64,000 nucleotides of DNA from Hoplostethus atlanticus (GCA_034670405.1 JAXDDX010000163.1:1-64000); one strand, 5' to 3'. Shown: positions 48,362-61,640, counted from the stretch's first letter. Numbers and translations: made by a program. The notes: generated by a model not told the origin, from the letters alone.

Positions 48362-49452
48362 TCTTCTATAGTAGTATAGTATAGAGTATAGTTGAAAGGC
48401 TAGGACTGAGGTCAGGTTACTGTTGTTGTGGCAAGATGTAAAATCAACACGATAAATCAGAATACAAGATAATGCCATTGTCGTATTGCCGAAAATTTTC
48501 AGATTGATCATAGGAACATCATTATGATTTACATGGTCAGGCAGTGATGTGACCAGTGTAACCAGTGTGATTTGAATTAATGCAGTGGATGTTTTGAAGA
48601 ATTCAAATATCAAATTAAGTCAGAATCATCTGTTTGGCACAATTTGTTATGAAACTGGGCTTTTTACAAACATATATAATTATACGTTGAATAGTTTCTA
48701 ATAATTCAAATGTTTGATGTTATACAATGTAATGTTCATCAATTGTATATTTTGATACTCTGTGTTAAATGTCGTGTGAAATTTGCACTGAACTGTCTTG
48801 AATTCTCAGATTGTCTGCTGCCTGCTTGACTCTTGGTCCTCTAAACACCATGCTTGAAAGTTTGAAATCGTTCCAGCACTTTCCAAGTATTAATGGTCCC
48901 AGGGATCATTTCAGAGAGGATGGACTTGTTTCTGATGCTGTCCTGGACATCCCAGATATCTGTGGGTTTTCAGTCATAATTACAGAGACAGTAGTTGTTC
49001 AGAAGTCTCTGGGGCTAAAGAACAAAGTCAGTTGAACTGAAAGGGAAATAATGCTAAACCAGGCAAGCTATTATGTGGAGATGGGTGGAAAGCATAATTG
49101 GAAACACCACTGTTACATCCCCTGAAGGCTGTCTAGGGTTGGTGGGGAGTAACACAAATGCTGACCAACGATGTAGACAAGGACAGGTGATTAAGTGAGC
49201 ATGAGCAAAGGTATTTATTGTACACAGGTTAACCAATCAAAAACAGGAGCAACTAACTTTCAAAACCCTGCTCAGAAAGGAAAAATACTAAGCCTAGGGT
49301 AAATCAAAATACAGATCAAGGCTTCCTAAGCAGAAGAAAACACAAGAAAGAAGGGATCCAAACAAACTGGCAGCACATCCCCCCTACTGAGCTCCAACAA
49401 TAATGCCTAGTCTCAACAGACGTTCAGCAATCATGAAAACACTAGAGCGGAA
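48362..49452. other. 3' flank of copy E
   Basis: This aligns with 36688-37788. It has a small TAGTATAG expansion near 48372, and no gene. Confidence 0.6.
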
Positions 49453-50143
49453 GGGTGTTCCACGAAGCGAACTTACCACTTATCCAGACTTATTTTGCTT
49501 AGTCTGGCTCATTTTCAGGTTTATTCGGTTCCACAAAGCAAGCTCAGCATAGTTCAAGTTCCTGCCTCGGGGCAGGCTAGATATCAGGCTAAATGACAGT
49601 TGAAGCTTAATCGGTACTCCCGTAACACTGATCCGACTGAAACGCAATGATTTTCAAACAAGGTTCCGCCATCCTAATGTTCAACACTATTACCCTAGAC
49701 CCTACACTATCAGACATAAAATGTAACGTTAATAGAAAATAAAAAATATAAAATGATGTAGGCTGTATCGGGGATACAGTCATGGTTCAGAGCGTTGTTA
49801 GGCAACCCCATTTATTGTCCAGCAAGACCTCAAGTGCCTTGTAATATGGCTGAATTCTCCATAGACCTCCACTAAAAGTCGCTGTTCAGTGGCCGTGAAC
49901 ATTGCGGCTCTGTCTTTACCGTCATTTTTCGCCATGATGAATCGATCAGATCCATGATCGACCTCTCAGGCTGCTTAAATAAACTGTATAAATGTGCACG
50001 CGCAATTTTCTGGATTGCTTGAGCCTGGCTCGGTTTAGCCCAATCACGGTAGCTTGACTTGGGCTTTGTGGAACCGCTTTAGCCCCGATTGATTTGTTAG
50101 GTTAATCGCCACTTTTCTAAGCCTGCTTTGTGGAACAGCCCCC
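49453..50143 (-). mobile_element. Harbinger-like element, second copy
   Basis: Counterpart of 37789-38485 one array unit later, with the same Myb-type first exon near 49936-49850 on the minus strand. Confidence 0.65.
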
Positions 50144-50321
50144 GGGGGTGTCAAACCATGTGCCATGGATGGCCGAGAGTATGGAGGTTTTCGTTCCAAC
50201 CCAAGAATACAGCAGGTGATTACCACACCTTCAACCAGAGAGGAGGGACTAATCAGTGAAATCACCTGGTGTAGTGTTCGGTTGGAATGAAAAACTACAT
50301 ACTCTCGGCCCTCCATGGCAC
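50144..50321. mobile_element. hAT foldback MITE, second copy
   Basis: Counterpart of 38486-38663, with the same missing right terminus. Confidence 0.65.
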
Positions 50322-50692
50322 AGAGCCTATAGCTATACACAGAATGCTCAACAGAAATGCCAACACCAAAGCACACCAGAGGGGTGTTCTACAAAGCGAG
50401 CTTACCACTTATCCAGGCTTATTTCACTAAGTCTGGCTCATTTTCAGGTTTATTCGGTTCCACAAAGCAAGCTCAGCATAGTTCAAGCTAAGTTGCTGTG
50501 GCAACTTATGCTTCGAAACTAGCCCGCCTCGGGGCAGGCTGATATCAGGCTAATCCACAGTTGAAGCTTAATCGGTACTCCCGTAACACTGATCCGACTG
50601 AAACGCAATGATTGCAGGTATGCAGGTTGCAGGTTTTCGTTCCAACCCAAGAATACAGCAGGTGATTTCACTGATTATGCAGGTTTTCGATT

Positions 50693-51936
50693 CCAATCAG
50701 GATTCCGACTCCTACACAGCACTGAAACTGCTCTTGTTAAAGTTTTTAATGACATTCGTGTTAACACCGACTTGGGCAAAATTTCAAAACTGGTTTGGAC
50801 TTTCCGGTCTTATGGTTCAAGTCATACCTATTTTGTTTCCATTGGCAACTATGAATCTGAGCAAACCAACATGGCTTGTGGAGTCCCCCAAGGTTCAATC
50901 CTGGGGCCTTGTCTATTCAACCTGTACATGCTCCCGTTAGCCCAAACTATGCGAAATAACAGTATTGCATACCACTGCTACGCGGATGACACCTAAATCT
51001 ATATAACCCAATCTCCAAATGACTATCGTCCCATAGACTTACTGTGCCAATGTATTAAGCAAGTCAATGCCTGGATGTGCCAGAACTTCCTTCAGCTAAA
51101 TAAAGACAAGACTGATATAATTGTCTTTGGTGCCAAAGAAGAAAGGCTGAAAGTTAGTACATACCTTGACTCCCTGTCTTTAAAAATCAAAGACCAAGCC
51201 AGAAATCGTGGCATTTTTACGGATTCAGATCTAAATTCTAACAGCCACAACAAGTTTGTAACAAAATCAGCCTACTATCATCTTAAAAACATAGCAAGGC
51301 TCAGAGGACTCATATCACAACAAGACCTAGAAAAACTCATTCACGCCTTTATTACCAGTAGGCTAGACTATTGTAATTGTGTTCTTTCAGGTCTCCCTAA
51401 AAAGGCACTTAGACAGCAGCTCATTCAGAATGCTGCTGTTGGACTACTAACAATAACAAAAAGGTTTGACCACATCACACCAATTCTCAGATCCCTGCAT
51501 TGTCTTCCAGTGTGTCAGATAATTGACTTTAAAATATTGTTACTCATCTGCAAGATAATAATGGTCTAGGACCAAAATACATTGCGGACATGCTCACCCA
51601 ATATGAACCCTCCAAACCCCTCAGGTCAACAGGGACAGGTCTGCTAACTGTTCCCGGAGTTAAAACAAAACATCGTGAAGCAGTGTTTAGTAACTATGCA
51701 ACAAATAGCTGGAACAAACTTCCACAATTACTACTTTTAAGTCCAGACTAAAAACGTTTCTGTTCACTACCGCTTTATGCTGAACTGTAAACTTGCACTA
51801 TGACTTTTATTCCTTTTGCACTGTGATTTCTTTTTTTTTTAAATGTCTTTATAAATGTCCTGGTTTTAAATGTCTTTTCATGCCTCATATAAAGCACATT
51901 GGACTGCCTTATGTATTAAAAGGTGCTATACAAATG
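50693..51936 (+). mobile_element. L2-type LINE fragment, in second composite element
   Basis: Near-identical to 39048-40304, with the same stop after YADDT. It reads [18 protein letters not shown], keeping the usual Gly where 39250 has Ser. Confidence 0.8.
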
Positions 51937-52289
51937 AACACATTTACAATTGGGAGTTGCCCAGTACACCAAACAAATAGTACAGGACCAGTTAGGAGTT
52001 AAGTGCCTTGCTCTAGTTATTGAGGGACATAGCATATAGTGTCACTTTCCCCACACGCATTTTCCCAGCCAGTCACCGTATTCGAACCCGCAACCTTCTG
52101 ATCACAATGTCTTGTGTCTGATTGAATCACATTTTTTACTTTTGTAATGTCCTCCTGTTCACATCTCACATTTTGTAACCACAAGATGTTGCTAGTTGAC
52201 TAAAAAGTCTAAATAAAGGTTTATTTCACGTACAAACATACCCTTCTCCCTCCCTCTCTCTCTCTCTCTGTCTGTCTGTCTGTCTCTAG

Positions 52290-52384
52290 CTGAACAGACA
52301 GGCTCTTTGGGATGGTTCATAGTCACACTCTCTGGCATCTTTACAGCCTTGCTCTTCCCCTTCACCATCTGGTTTTGTCTCAAG
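52290..52384 (+). pseudogene. Orphan stomatin exon 2 (F), 9-bp deletion
   Basis: This is the same captured exon as D, but 95 bp long. The bases encoding three residues of the hairpin start (around CVG/WF) are missing, giving TGSLGWFIVTL. The reading phase and both splice sites remain, and the conserved cysteine is lost. Confidence 0.85.
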
Positions 52385-52974
52385 GTGAGTTGCAGGTTTT
52401 CGTTCCAACCCAAGAATACAGCAGGTGATTTCACTGATTACCACACCTTCAACCAGAGAGGAGGAACTAATCAGTGAAATCACCTGGTGTAGTGTTCGGT
52501 TGGAATGAAAACCTGCATACTCTCGGCCCTCCATGGCACACGGTTTGACATCCCTGCTCTAGACCCTACACTATCAGACATAAAATGTAACGTTAATATA
52601 AAATAAAAAATATAAAATGATATAGGCTGTATCGGGAATACAGTCACGGTTCAGAGCGTTGCTAAGCAACCCCATTTAACCATGAGTGTCCAGCGAGACC
52701 TCCGTATTGCTTTTAGAAAACGGTTACAACTCATAGAAATAATTATTTGATGACACAATATTATTTTATTTTCTAAATTATTTTTATTTAACAAATTCAT
52801 TGAAATAATAAAGTATCTTGAATATAATGTCAAGATGTTTCCACGGTTGCTAGGAGACGCATTCACTGTTACTGTATGGGATTTACAGTCACTGTAGAAC
52901 ACGCTTTCAACCGATCAATTTCCAGGATGGAAACAACCAATTTCATAAAAATATAATAAAAGTAAGAACCAGCC

Positions 52975-53046
52975 CGAATAGCTCAGTCAGTAGAGCATGA
53001 GACTCTCAGTCTTAAGGTTGTGAGTTTAATCCCCATATAGGGTCCA
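52975..53046 (+). mobile_element. tRNA-Lys-like SINE head, second copy
   Basis: Counterpart of 41349-41420. Confidence 0.5.
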
Positions 53047-53430
53047 GTACTGTACGATGACTGTAATGTAGTAAGATGAAACGTTACGTACAGCCTTTAT
53101 CATCATTTATGGCGATATATAGTACATTTACAGTTTTGAGGTTTCATATATGGCATGGTTTCATTTATAATATTTTTAGCACAGCTTTTCAGTTCTTTAA
53201 TATTGTTGGAACACATGACATTTAATAAGGTCTATACAATTTGTTCCTTTTTAATTCAACAATTACTTACGCATTCAATCTAGCAGCAATTCGTTGCCAA
53301 TCTTTCTCTCTCCCTTTATTTATGGCAATCGTATTTCCCTTTTCATTGTAATATGGCTGAATTCTCCATAGACCTCCACTAAAAGTCGCTGTTCAGCTTT
53401 TCTAAGCCTGCTTTGTGGAACAGCCCCCAG

Positions 53431-54463
53431 AACTGATTTGCGGCTGTGTGAGTGACCATCAGGGCCTGGACTAGAGCTTCATCCTGACTTTTATGCTGGT
53501 GATGATTGGGAATGAGGTCCAGGTGCTGATGCTTCAGTAGTGGCCAACCACAGCAGGAGGGCAGGTCTGGAACTCAGTACACACACACACACAGGACACG
53601 CCTCCAAAACAATTAGGGTCTGTAACAACCACATAAAAAAGGACTTTATCCTTGACATAACAAACTAACAATTACAAAGGCAGCTAAACATGTAAGTCCT
53701 ATACAGTTGAATGTCAAGCTAACATGTATCAACATTAAAAGGGGTCTGACAATCATCACATTTTTATACGCAAGTTTTCAGAGCAATGAGGTAACTGAGT
53801 TCTAAAAAATAGTCAATGCCCAAATTGTGCAAAATTATTTCATGTGACAAAGGGAACGTTCTTGAAATGTATGTCAACATATGCCAAACATGGACAAACT
53901 GCAGCAGCAAAGAAGCACAGTGGTGACAAGTGAAAACTCACCTAAGGCACACCTAACAGGATAGTTGTTAAATATTACAAACAATGGCCTCAAAAACTGT
54001 CACATGATTGAAGCTGTTCTCAAGCTGTTGCTCTACTCCTTACTAGATATATTATATGGTGTTTCTTTTATTTTGTTCACCCTATGTACACTACCAGTCA
54101 AAAGTTTTAGAACACCCCCATTTTTTCAGTTTTTATTGATATTTAAGCAATTCAAGTTAAGTGAATAACCTGCTAGAGGCTTAAAAAAAAAATGTAGGTT
54201 AGCAAAAACTGAAAAATATTGTAAATGTCAGAGCCAAAGTGTCGGAAACTGGAGGAAACTCTGACAGGAAGTGGTCTGGCAGACTCAAAGCCACAACAGA
54301 GTCAGAAGACAAGTTTCTGAGAGTCAACAGCTTTTGTGATAGGTGGCTCACATAGGACAACAGCTTCACAGCTTAATACTGGTCGAAGTAATTATTTGTT
54401 CATGATCAACTCAGAGTCAATGCCACACCCTTTCTGAGCTATATTATATTGTAACAATGCCGC
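53431..54463. other. 5' flank of copy G
   Basis: This aligns with 41807-42837, including the one-ended Tc1-like relic near 54088. No gene is seen. Confidence 0.5.
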
Positions 54464-54471
54464 TTTAAAAA
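54464..54471 (+). promoter_or_regulatory. TATA-like box of copy G
   Basis: TTTAAAAA lies 110 bp upstream of the exon 1 ATG. Confidence 0.35.
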
Positions 54472-54580
54472 GCTCAGTGACTCCCTCCTCACTTTGTCCA
54501 CTCCTACACACACTAACCTCTCTCTCTCACACTTCACCTCTTAGTTTTAGGAAGTAGCTTTCAACAAGCAGCGCATAGAA

Positions 54581-57500
54581 ATGGCAGATCAAATGGAAAG
54601 CCAGAAGAGAAGGGGAATGAGCAGAGAAGACTTAATATGTAAGAGATTCAACCTTTCTTACTCACTTTGTTTTTCTCTACTGAGCCGTACAAAGATATAT
54701 TTTTGAGGAGTAAAATACTTCATATGGGATGAAATTCATAGATCAGCAAAGGTGTTGTTTACTGTTAGGTACTGTTCCATGTCATAGTTACAGAGTCTTA
54801 TTCTGTTACCAGCTAGCTGAGTCAAGTTTGTTGTACAGGACCTCATCTGTGCAGGTGGAAAACATGAGCTAGAGCATAGTTTAGCTTTATCATCATAGAG
54901 ACAGAAGTCACATGTTACTAAGATAAGGAGGACTAAAAGCATGTGACTTTGTGTGTGTGTGTGTGTGTGCGCGCATGTGATACTTCTGTTTTCATTATAA
55001 TACCATTGTCTGTATCCACGGCTTGGTTGATTATTGTCTGTGTAATGGGAATCTGAAGCTCGTCTTATATTACTGGTTTGGTTTGGCTTGTGTAAATATT
55101 TCGTTTCTGGTAAGTGCTTCTCCAACAGTTTGTGTAATCTGTTGGAGAACATCATGTGACATAGGTATCCATCCAATCAATTATGTACACAGATATAAAG
55201 AAAAAGTTGTTAAAGTCTATTGATCAATATTTCCTTTTGCATTCCTTCCTCAAAAAAATAAAATCTTTTTCAAGACAAGTTCTTTCATCCCAGTGATAAC
55301 TTTGAAGTGGTGCCGTTTCAAATTTTAGATTTCTTGTTGTGGCCCTTTCCACAGGATCAGCATATCCTTTTGTGAAATGTGTTACTGATTTACCAACTTT
55401 GTTTTAGTCAAAACTTAGCAGTGTTTAATTTGCTACAAAACAAGTGTGGTGGCCCATGAAAGGAGCCAATGTGCAAGTTATGGTTACACTGACACATCAG
55501 TTTGCCCAGTAATATGCAATAATGCTCAGATATTGCACTTTAATGTAAAGCAGTAGTGAAACATCTGTCATAATACTATTGTGAAATACTATAAGAACCC
55601 TGTTGTATATTTGGACAAAGTCGACTGAGCACACACACTCTTTTCAGCAACATCCGGCTTCACATTCATACCGTATAATTATTGAGAAAGTTGTCTTCCA
55701 ACAAGTTAATAATTTCTTAGTCTCAGCTGGCTGCTATTCCAACTTCCAATCAATAACAATAACAAAAAGGTTTGACCACATCACACCAATTCTCAGATCC
55801 CTGCATTGTCTTCCAGTGTGTCAGATAATTGACTTTAAAATATTGTTACTCATCTGCAAGACAATAATGGTCTAGGACCAAAATACATTGCTGACATGCT
55901 CACCCAATATGAACCCTCCAAACCCCTCAGGTCAACAGGGACAGGTCTGCTAACTGTTCCCAGAGTTAAAACAAAACATCGTGAAGCAGTGTTTAGTAAC
56001 TATGCAACAAATAACTTCCACAATAACTACTTTTAAGTCCAGACTAAAAATGTTTCTGTTCACCACCGCTTTATGCTGAACTGTAAACTTGCACTATGAC
56101 TTTTATTCCTTTTGCACTGTGATTTTTTTTTTTTTTTTAAATGTCTTTATAAATGTCCTTGTTTTAAATGTCTTTTCATGCCTCATGTAAAGCACTTTGA
56201 ACTGCCTTATGTATAAAGGTGCTATACAAATGAACACATTTACAATTGGGAGTTGCCCAGTACACCAAACAAATAGTACAGGACCAGTTAGGAGTTAAGT
56301 GCCTTGCTCTAGTTATTGAGGGACATAGCATATAGTGTCACTTTCCCCACACGCATTTTCCCAGCCAGTCACCGTATTCGAACCCGCAACCTTCTGATCA
56401 CAATGTCTTGTGTCTGATTGAATCACATTTTGTACTTTAGTAATGTCCTCCTGTTCACATCTCACATTTTGTAACCACAAGATGTTGCTAGTTGACTAAA
56501 AAGTCTAAATAAAGGTTTATTTCACGTACAAACATACCCTTCTCTCTCCCTCTCTCCTTCCCTCCCTCTGTCTGTCTGTCTGTCTCTAGCTGAACAGACA
56601 GGTTCTTTGGGATGCATTGGATGGTTCATAGTCATACTCTCTGGCATCTTTACAGTCTTGCTCTTCCCCTTCACCATCTGGTTTTGTCTCAAGGTGAGTT
56701 GACTCAGTAAATTGACCAGAATGGGTTGTAGGGCAGAAACCTCTATTACCTTTGCTATTTCACTTGATCATTGTATAATGGCAAGTTTGGATGGTTGAAC
56801 GTGTGTTTTGGATGTTGTCTCTGTTACAGATTGTTCAGGAGTATGAGCGAGCTGTGATGTTCAGGCTGGGCCGCATCACAGACCGGAAGGCTAAAGGACC
56901 AGGTACCAACACTAACACAGACAGAGAAAAATTGATTTATTTTATTGACCGACTGGATTTTGGACATAATTTGACAACAAATGGACTAGCATTTAGACTA
57001 GTAGAATAGTAATATTTCAATGATAATTCAATGATAATTTCCTCTTTTATCTTCAGGAATTTTCTTTATTCTGCCTTGCACTGATTACTTTGTGAAAGTG
57101 GACCTGAGAACCATCTCATTTAACATCCCACCACAAGAGGTAGGGTAGTTACAAACACCAACATAACTGGGGGGAAATGTTCTTTTGCAGCATTGCAGTA
57201 GGATTAGGATGTAGTTGATGTACAAATCTATGGATTTCTACACTGATTCTGCATGAATCTCATATTCATTAGTTCATATGAGCTAGTGTTGACTATAACT
57301 TTGACGGTTCCACTTGCTGACTCTCTGTGTCTGCTCTGTCTCTCTCACACACCCACTGTCATATGCGTTTCTACCCAAGATCCTGACCAAGGACTCAGTT
57401 ACAGTATCTGTGGATGGAGTGGTGTACTTCCGGGTCAGCGACCCCATCTCCTCCGTGGCCAACGTGACTAATGCAGACTTCTCCACCCGTCTGCTGGCCC

Positions 57501-59711
57501 AAACCACCCTCAGGAATGTCCTGGGAACTAAGAACTTGTCTGAGCTCTTGTCTGACCGTGAGGGCATCTCCCACAGCATGCAGGTACAGTACCTCAAGTC
57601 AATTTAAGGCTGAAGCCAGAAGGAGAGAGCAAGCTGAAAACAAACTATAATCAATGCTGATTAATATTTGTAATTGTAATCCTTTGATTCTAAAATCAGA
57701 TACAAAAAGATACTCAAAATCAACTCAAGATACTGTTTAAAAATATGTAATCTGGTTACATTTAATTTGTTAGGAACTACATTTCAGATTACTTTATATA
57801 AGGCAAAACTCTAAAAGGGATATCCAAGTATCAACTCCTTTCAAAAGAGCAGAGCAACTAATAGTTACATGCAACTGACTAGACACTCTGATCCCTTTTC
57901 TACATTGTATATCGGCCTACTATACATCACTGGGATCCCTTTTGTGGGGTAAACAGTAGTTCAGCTCAGGTGGGCTTCACTAACCTTAGATTTGATACCA
58001 CTTCCTTTAGATACGCACAGTCACCATGAACAAAAGAAAAGCTCTTATGGACTGTATGTTAAGGGTTTCTCTCTAAGGGGTTGCAAATGTTCTTACAGTC
58101 TGTCAGTCTGTTGATAAATATTATTATTAAATGAATATCACTTTAAATATAGTACTACATGATAATATAACTATTACATGAACACGTTTGCACCCTGAAG
58201 TAATCTAAAAAAAAGTAAACAGTGTTTGATTTTTTATATTTTTTATAAAAAGGTAATCATTCATGAGACAGATTTCATTTTCAGATCATCTTTGCAGTGG
58301 TGGCAATCATTTATTTACATTATTACAGATTACAAGATTATCTGCAAAGATTATTCCTGTTTATTCTTACTTCCCAATATTATTCAGTTGTGTGTTGTTG
58401 TATATAAAGATGAATAAACTTACATTTGTGCCAAAAGAGCATCCAGAGTTTGCAGTTAAATTACTTTGACTTTTGACCAATAGAGTCCAAAACAGTTTAT
58501 CTGAACTCTGCAAAGTGTCTGTACACTGAAAAGGTGCCCTCTATAGGACAAAGCAGTTAGTTGCGGTACAAAACTATTAGCAAATACAGCCCATTCAAGA
58601 TAAAGGAGTTAAGGACATTAGAAATACCTAATTTAAGATGAGCTATGATTTAATAATATGAGTGAGCTGAGAGAGTGAATGAAGAATTGAAGGTGTGAAT
58701 GGAGAGTGAGAACAAGGGTAGAGGTGATCTGGAAAAGGACGAGAGAGGCCTGAGTTTGGTTTCCTTGATGCTTTCATCTGCAGGGAATGTACAGGTTAGG
58801 CCAATACCAACCGCACTTCTTCTAATTTGCCATGATAAACAGCTTTCAAATACATGACTCTGTGGATGACATAGGACAACATGACCTCTTCTCTCCAAAT
58901 GCATCACAGTGAAACCATACAAATAATCGTACTTCCTCTCTTTTGCAGATAAGTCTGGACGAGGCCACAGAAATCTGGGGCATAAAGGTGGAGCGTGTGG
59001 AGATTAAGGATGTGAAACTACCCGTTCAGCTGCAGAGAGCCATGGCTGCTGAGGCAGAGGCTACACGAGAGGCCAGAGCCAAGGTTAAGACATGCGACAC
59101 AAACACATGGATCTATACACCTGCACACACATGCAAGCATGAAAAAGACAACATGTACACACGAGGGCTAAACAATTATTAAAAAAGTATATGATATGAT
59201 TTTCAGAAGGAAAGGTGTTTCATACAGCTTTCTAAACAAGGTGGTTCATTGCAGATTCCCTGCCATACAAAATAATATGCATGTCAGACAAAATCCTTAA
59301 TTTGATTGTAACTGAACAAATACCAAACATTAGCATTAGCATTAGCACCACCCACCCACTTCCAATTAAGTTATGTAGAAAGAAAAGCTGTCTCTGCATG
59401 TGTGGCTCTTCATATCTATCTAACCCTACACACAAGTACATATATTGTAATGTTGTGAAGGAAAGAAAATAGACCGCTTATTGTGTTGTGATCATAATCT
59501 CTCTTTCTTGATCTACTTATAGGTGATTGCAGCAGAGGGTGAGATGAACGCATCCCGTGCCCTGAAGGAGGCGTCCCTGGTGATTGCAGAGTCTCCGTCT
59601 GCCCTGCAGCTTCGCTACCTGCAGACCCTCAGCACCATCGCAGCAGAGAAGAACTCCACCATCATCTTCCCCTTGCCCATGGATGTCATAAGCCACTTCA
59701 TGAAGAAATGA
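54581..59711 (+). CDS. stom: Stomatin-like protein, copy G (subfamily II), intact, 281 aa
   Basis: The exons are 54581-54638, 56590-56693, 56830-56902, 57057-57139, 57380-57583, 58949-59083 and 59523-59711; 846 bp, open throughout. Exon 1 encodes the same N-terminus as copy E (MSREDLI). Subfamily II marks are [20 protein letters not shown] in the hairpin, [28 protein letters not shown] and VIAESPS. The SPFH domain spans about residues 55-215 and the protein ends SHFMKK. One unusual change is VMFRLGRI for the usual VIFRLGRI, and DYF for DSF near residue 88. Intron 1 carries an internally deleted L2. It is the last copy before the convergent transporter gene. Confidence 0.85.
55742..56232 (+). 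mobile_element. L2-type LINE fragment with internal deletion, copy G intron 1
   Basis: It begins with the same left edge as 43636 (CTTCCAATCA), then jumps to the 3' part ([16 protein letters not shown]). About 750 bp of the shared fragment are deleted. Confidence 0.75.
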
Positions 59712-59844
59712 AACCATCAACATATCCGTTACTCCAACTGCTGATCTTCTATAGTTGAGTAAAAGACCAGGACTGAGGTCAGGTTACTGTTGTTGTGGCA
59801 AGCTGTAAAACTAGAAAAGGTTACATTTTCTGAAGAAAATTTGT

Positions 59845-60957
59845 GTGCTTGCTTCAGCTTAAAAATGTTTTTAAAAAATCAATTTAATTAGAAAGATACT
59901 GTGTCAAGAAATCATAGTAGTAGAAGTAGTAAAAGCAGAAGTAACAGCAGCAGCAGTAGTAGCAGTAGCAGAAGTAATAATATTATAATATTACCTGAAG
60001 TAGTAGCAGAATTAGTAGTAGTATAAGCAGAAGCAGTAAGTGGTAAAAAGTAGTAGTAGCATCAAAAATAGTTCTAGCAGAACTATTTTTAGTAGTAATA
60101 GTTTAAGTATAAGCAGAAGTAGTAGTAGCAGAAGTAGTAATAGTTGAAGTATTAGCAAAAGTAGTAGTAGCAGAATTAGTAATAGTTGAAGTGTTAGCAG
60201 AAGTAATGGTTTGTGCTTTCTATTCAGTCAGTAAACCACAAACTGAGTCTCTGGTCTGTGGACATTGTCAAAGACAGCCAGGGTCACATGAGACAGCCAC
60301 CAGAGGGAGACAGAGACTCAAATGTGACCCTGGCTGTTAGTAATAGCTGCAGTAGAAGTAGTAGTAGTTGAAGTATTAGCAGAAGTAGTAATGGAAGAAG
60401 TAGTAGTAGATGTAGTAGCAGGAGTAGTAACAGCAGTAGTAGAAGCAAAAGCAGTAGCACTAGCAGTAGTAGTAGTAATAGTATTGAAACATGTAATCAT
60501 AGTATTAAACATATTGAAAGTATTAAAAGTATAAATAGTAATTTGTAGGCATATTTCATGTCCAGCTTTGTATTTTCTATTCATTCATTCATCAGTAAAC
60601 CACAAACTGAGTCTCTGGACATTGTGAAGGACAGCCAGGGTCACATTTGACAGTCTCTGACTCCATCTAGTGGCTTGTAGAGACAGAGTCTAAGAGAAAG
60701 TGAAACTTATCTTTTCATAATGCATTCCTATGGGGCGAAAATATTGCAAATTAAATTAAATTGCAGAAAAAGTAAAAGTGTAATAACATTTTTTAATGAC
60801 CAATCATGATTCCAGACTATGTTAAATTTTTCAAAGTTTGAACGGTGTTGATAGCTTAAATGGTGTGCAAGTAGTTGGAGTCTGAACTTTTGGGCGGAAG
60901 AAGAATAAAGAAGTAAGTACAAGAACATAAGTGTGCTTTGCTGAAGCAAGCACACTA
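59845..60957. mobile_element. Inverted-repeat-bounded element with trinucleotide tract
   Basis: GTGTGCTTGCTTCAGC near 59845 pairs with GCTGAAGCAAGCACAC ending near 60957. The right end is a small hairpin flanked by a repeated AATAAAGAAGTAAGTAC segment (60905 and 60958). The element interrupts the stomatin 3' flank. The superfamily is unknown. Confidence 0.5.
59918..60540. repeat. Imperfect (AGT/AGC)n trinucleotide tract
   Basis: Long runs of AGTAGTAGCAGAAGTAG type sequence are split by a block (60226-60337). The block contains an inverted repeat, ACAGCCAGGGTCACAT at 60274-60289 and its complement at 60322-60337. Thr/Ser-rich open frames here are translations of the repeat. Confidence 0.85.
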
Positions 60958-61640
60958 ATAAAGAAGTAAGTACGAGAACATAAGATAAACTGTCAGGATA
61001 CAAGATAATGCCATTGTATTGCCGACAATTTTCAGATTGATCATAGGAACATCATTTTGAAGAATTCAAATATCAAAGTAAGTAAAAATCATAGTGTATA
61101 TCTGTTTGGCACACTTTGTTATGAAACAGGGCTTTTTACAAATATATATTTAAATTATATGTTGAATAGTTGCTAATAATTCAAATGTTATACAATGTAA
61201 TTTTCATCAATCGTATATTTTTATACTCTGTGTTAAATGTCATGTGAAATTTGTTCAGCTGAACTGTCTTGAATTCTCAAGGTGCACAGCAGACACAAAT
61301 TGTCTGCTGCCTGCTTGACTCTTGGTCCTCTAAACACCATGCTTGAAAGTTTGTGAAGTCTTTCAGCACTTTCCAAGTATTAATGGTCCCAGGGATCATT
61401 TCACAGAGGATGGACTTGCTTCTGATGCTGTCTTGGACATCCCAGATATCTGCATCTGTGGGTTTTCAGTCATAATTACAGAGACAGAGTAGTTGTTCAG
61501 ACTACTCTGGGGCTGAAGAACAAAGTCAGGTGAACTGAAAGGGAAATAATTCTAAACCAGGTAATGGAGGATTAAAGGATTAGAGTGATAGGGAGTCCAA
61601 TTGAGAAGGTATACAAGAAGTAACAAGGCAGGAATACAGT

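Larger units (their letters stand above)
50380..53427. mobile_element. Composite Harbinger-ended element, second copy
   Basis: Same structure, ends and CAG duplication (50377-50379, 53428-53430) as 38722-41803. It was copied with the 11.6-kb array unit rather than inserted separately, because the flanks also match. Differences are fewer GCAGGT iterations near 50617 and a 9-bp deletion in the captured exon. Confidence 0.8.
59712..61640. other. Intergenic region between copy G and the transporter
   Basis: It holds a trinucleotide tract inside an inverted-repeat-bounded element (59845-60957), then, from about 61005, the usual 3' flank of a stomatin copy. The element interrupts the 3' flank. No gene is seen. 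Confidence 0.6.

Noticed and set aside
12865..59711. The whole array as one very long gene
   Set aside because: B, C, E and G each have their own promoter block, start codon and stop codon.
60318..60584. Thr/Ser/Ala-rich minus-strand frame
   Set aside because: It is a translation of the trinucleotide repeat, not a gene.
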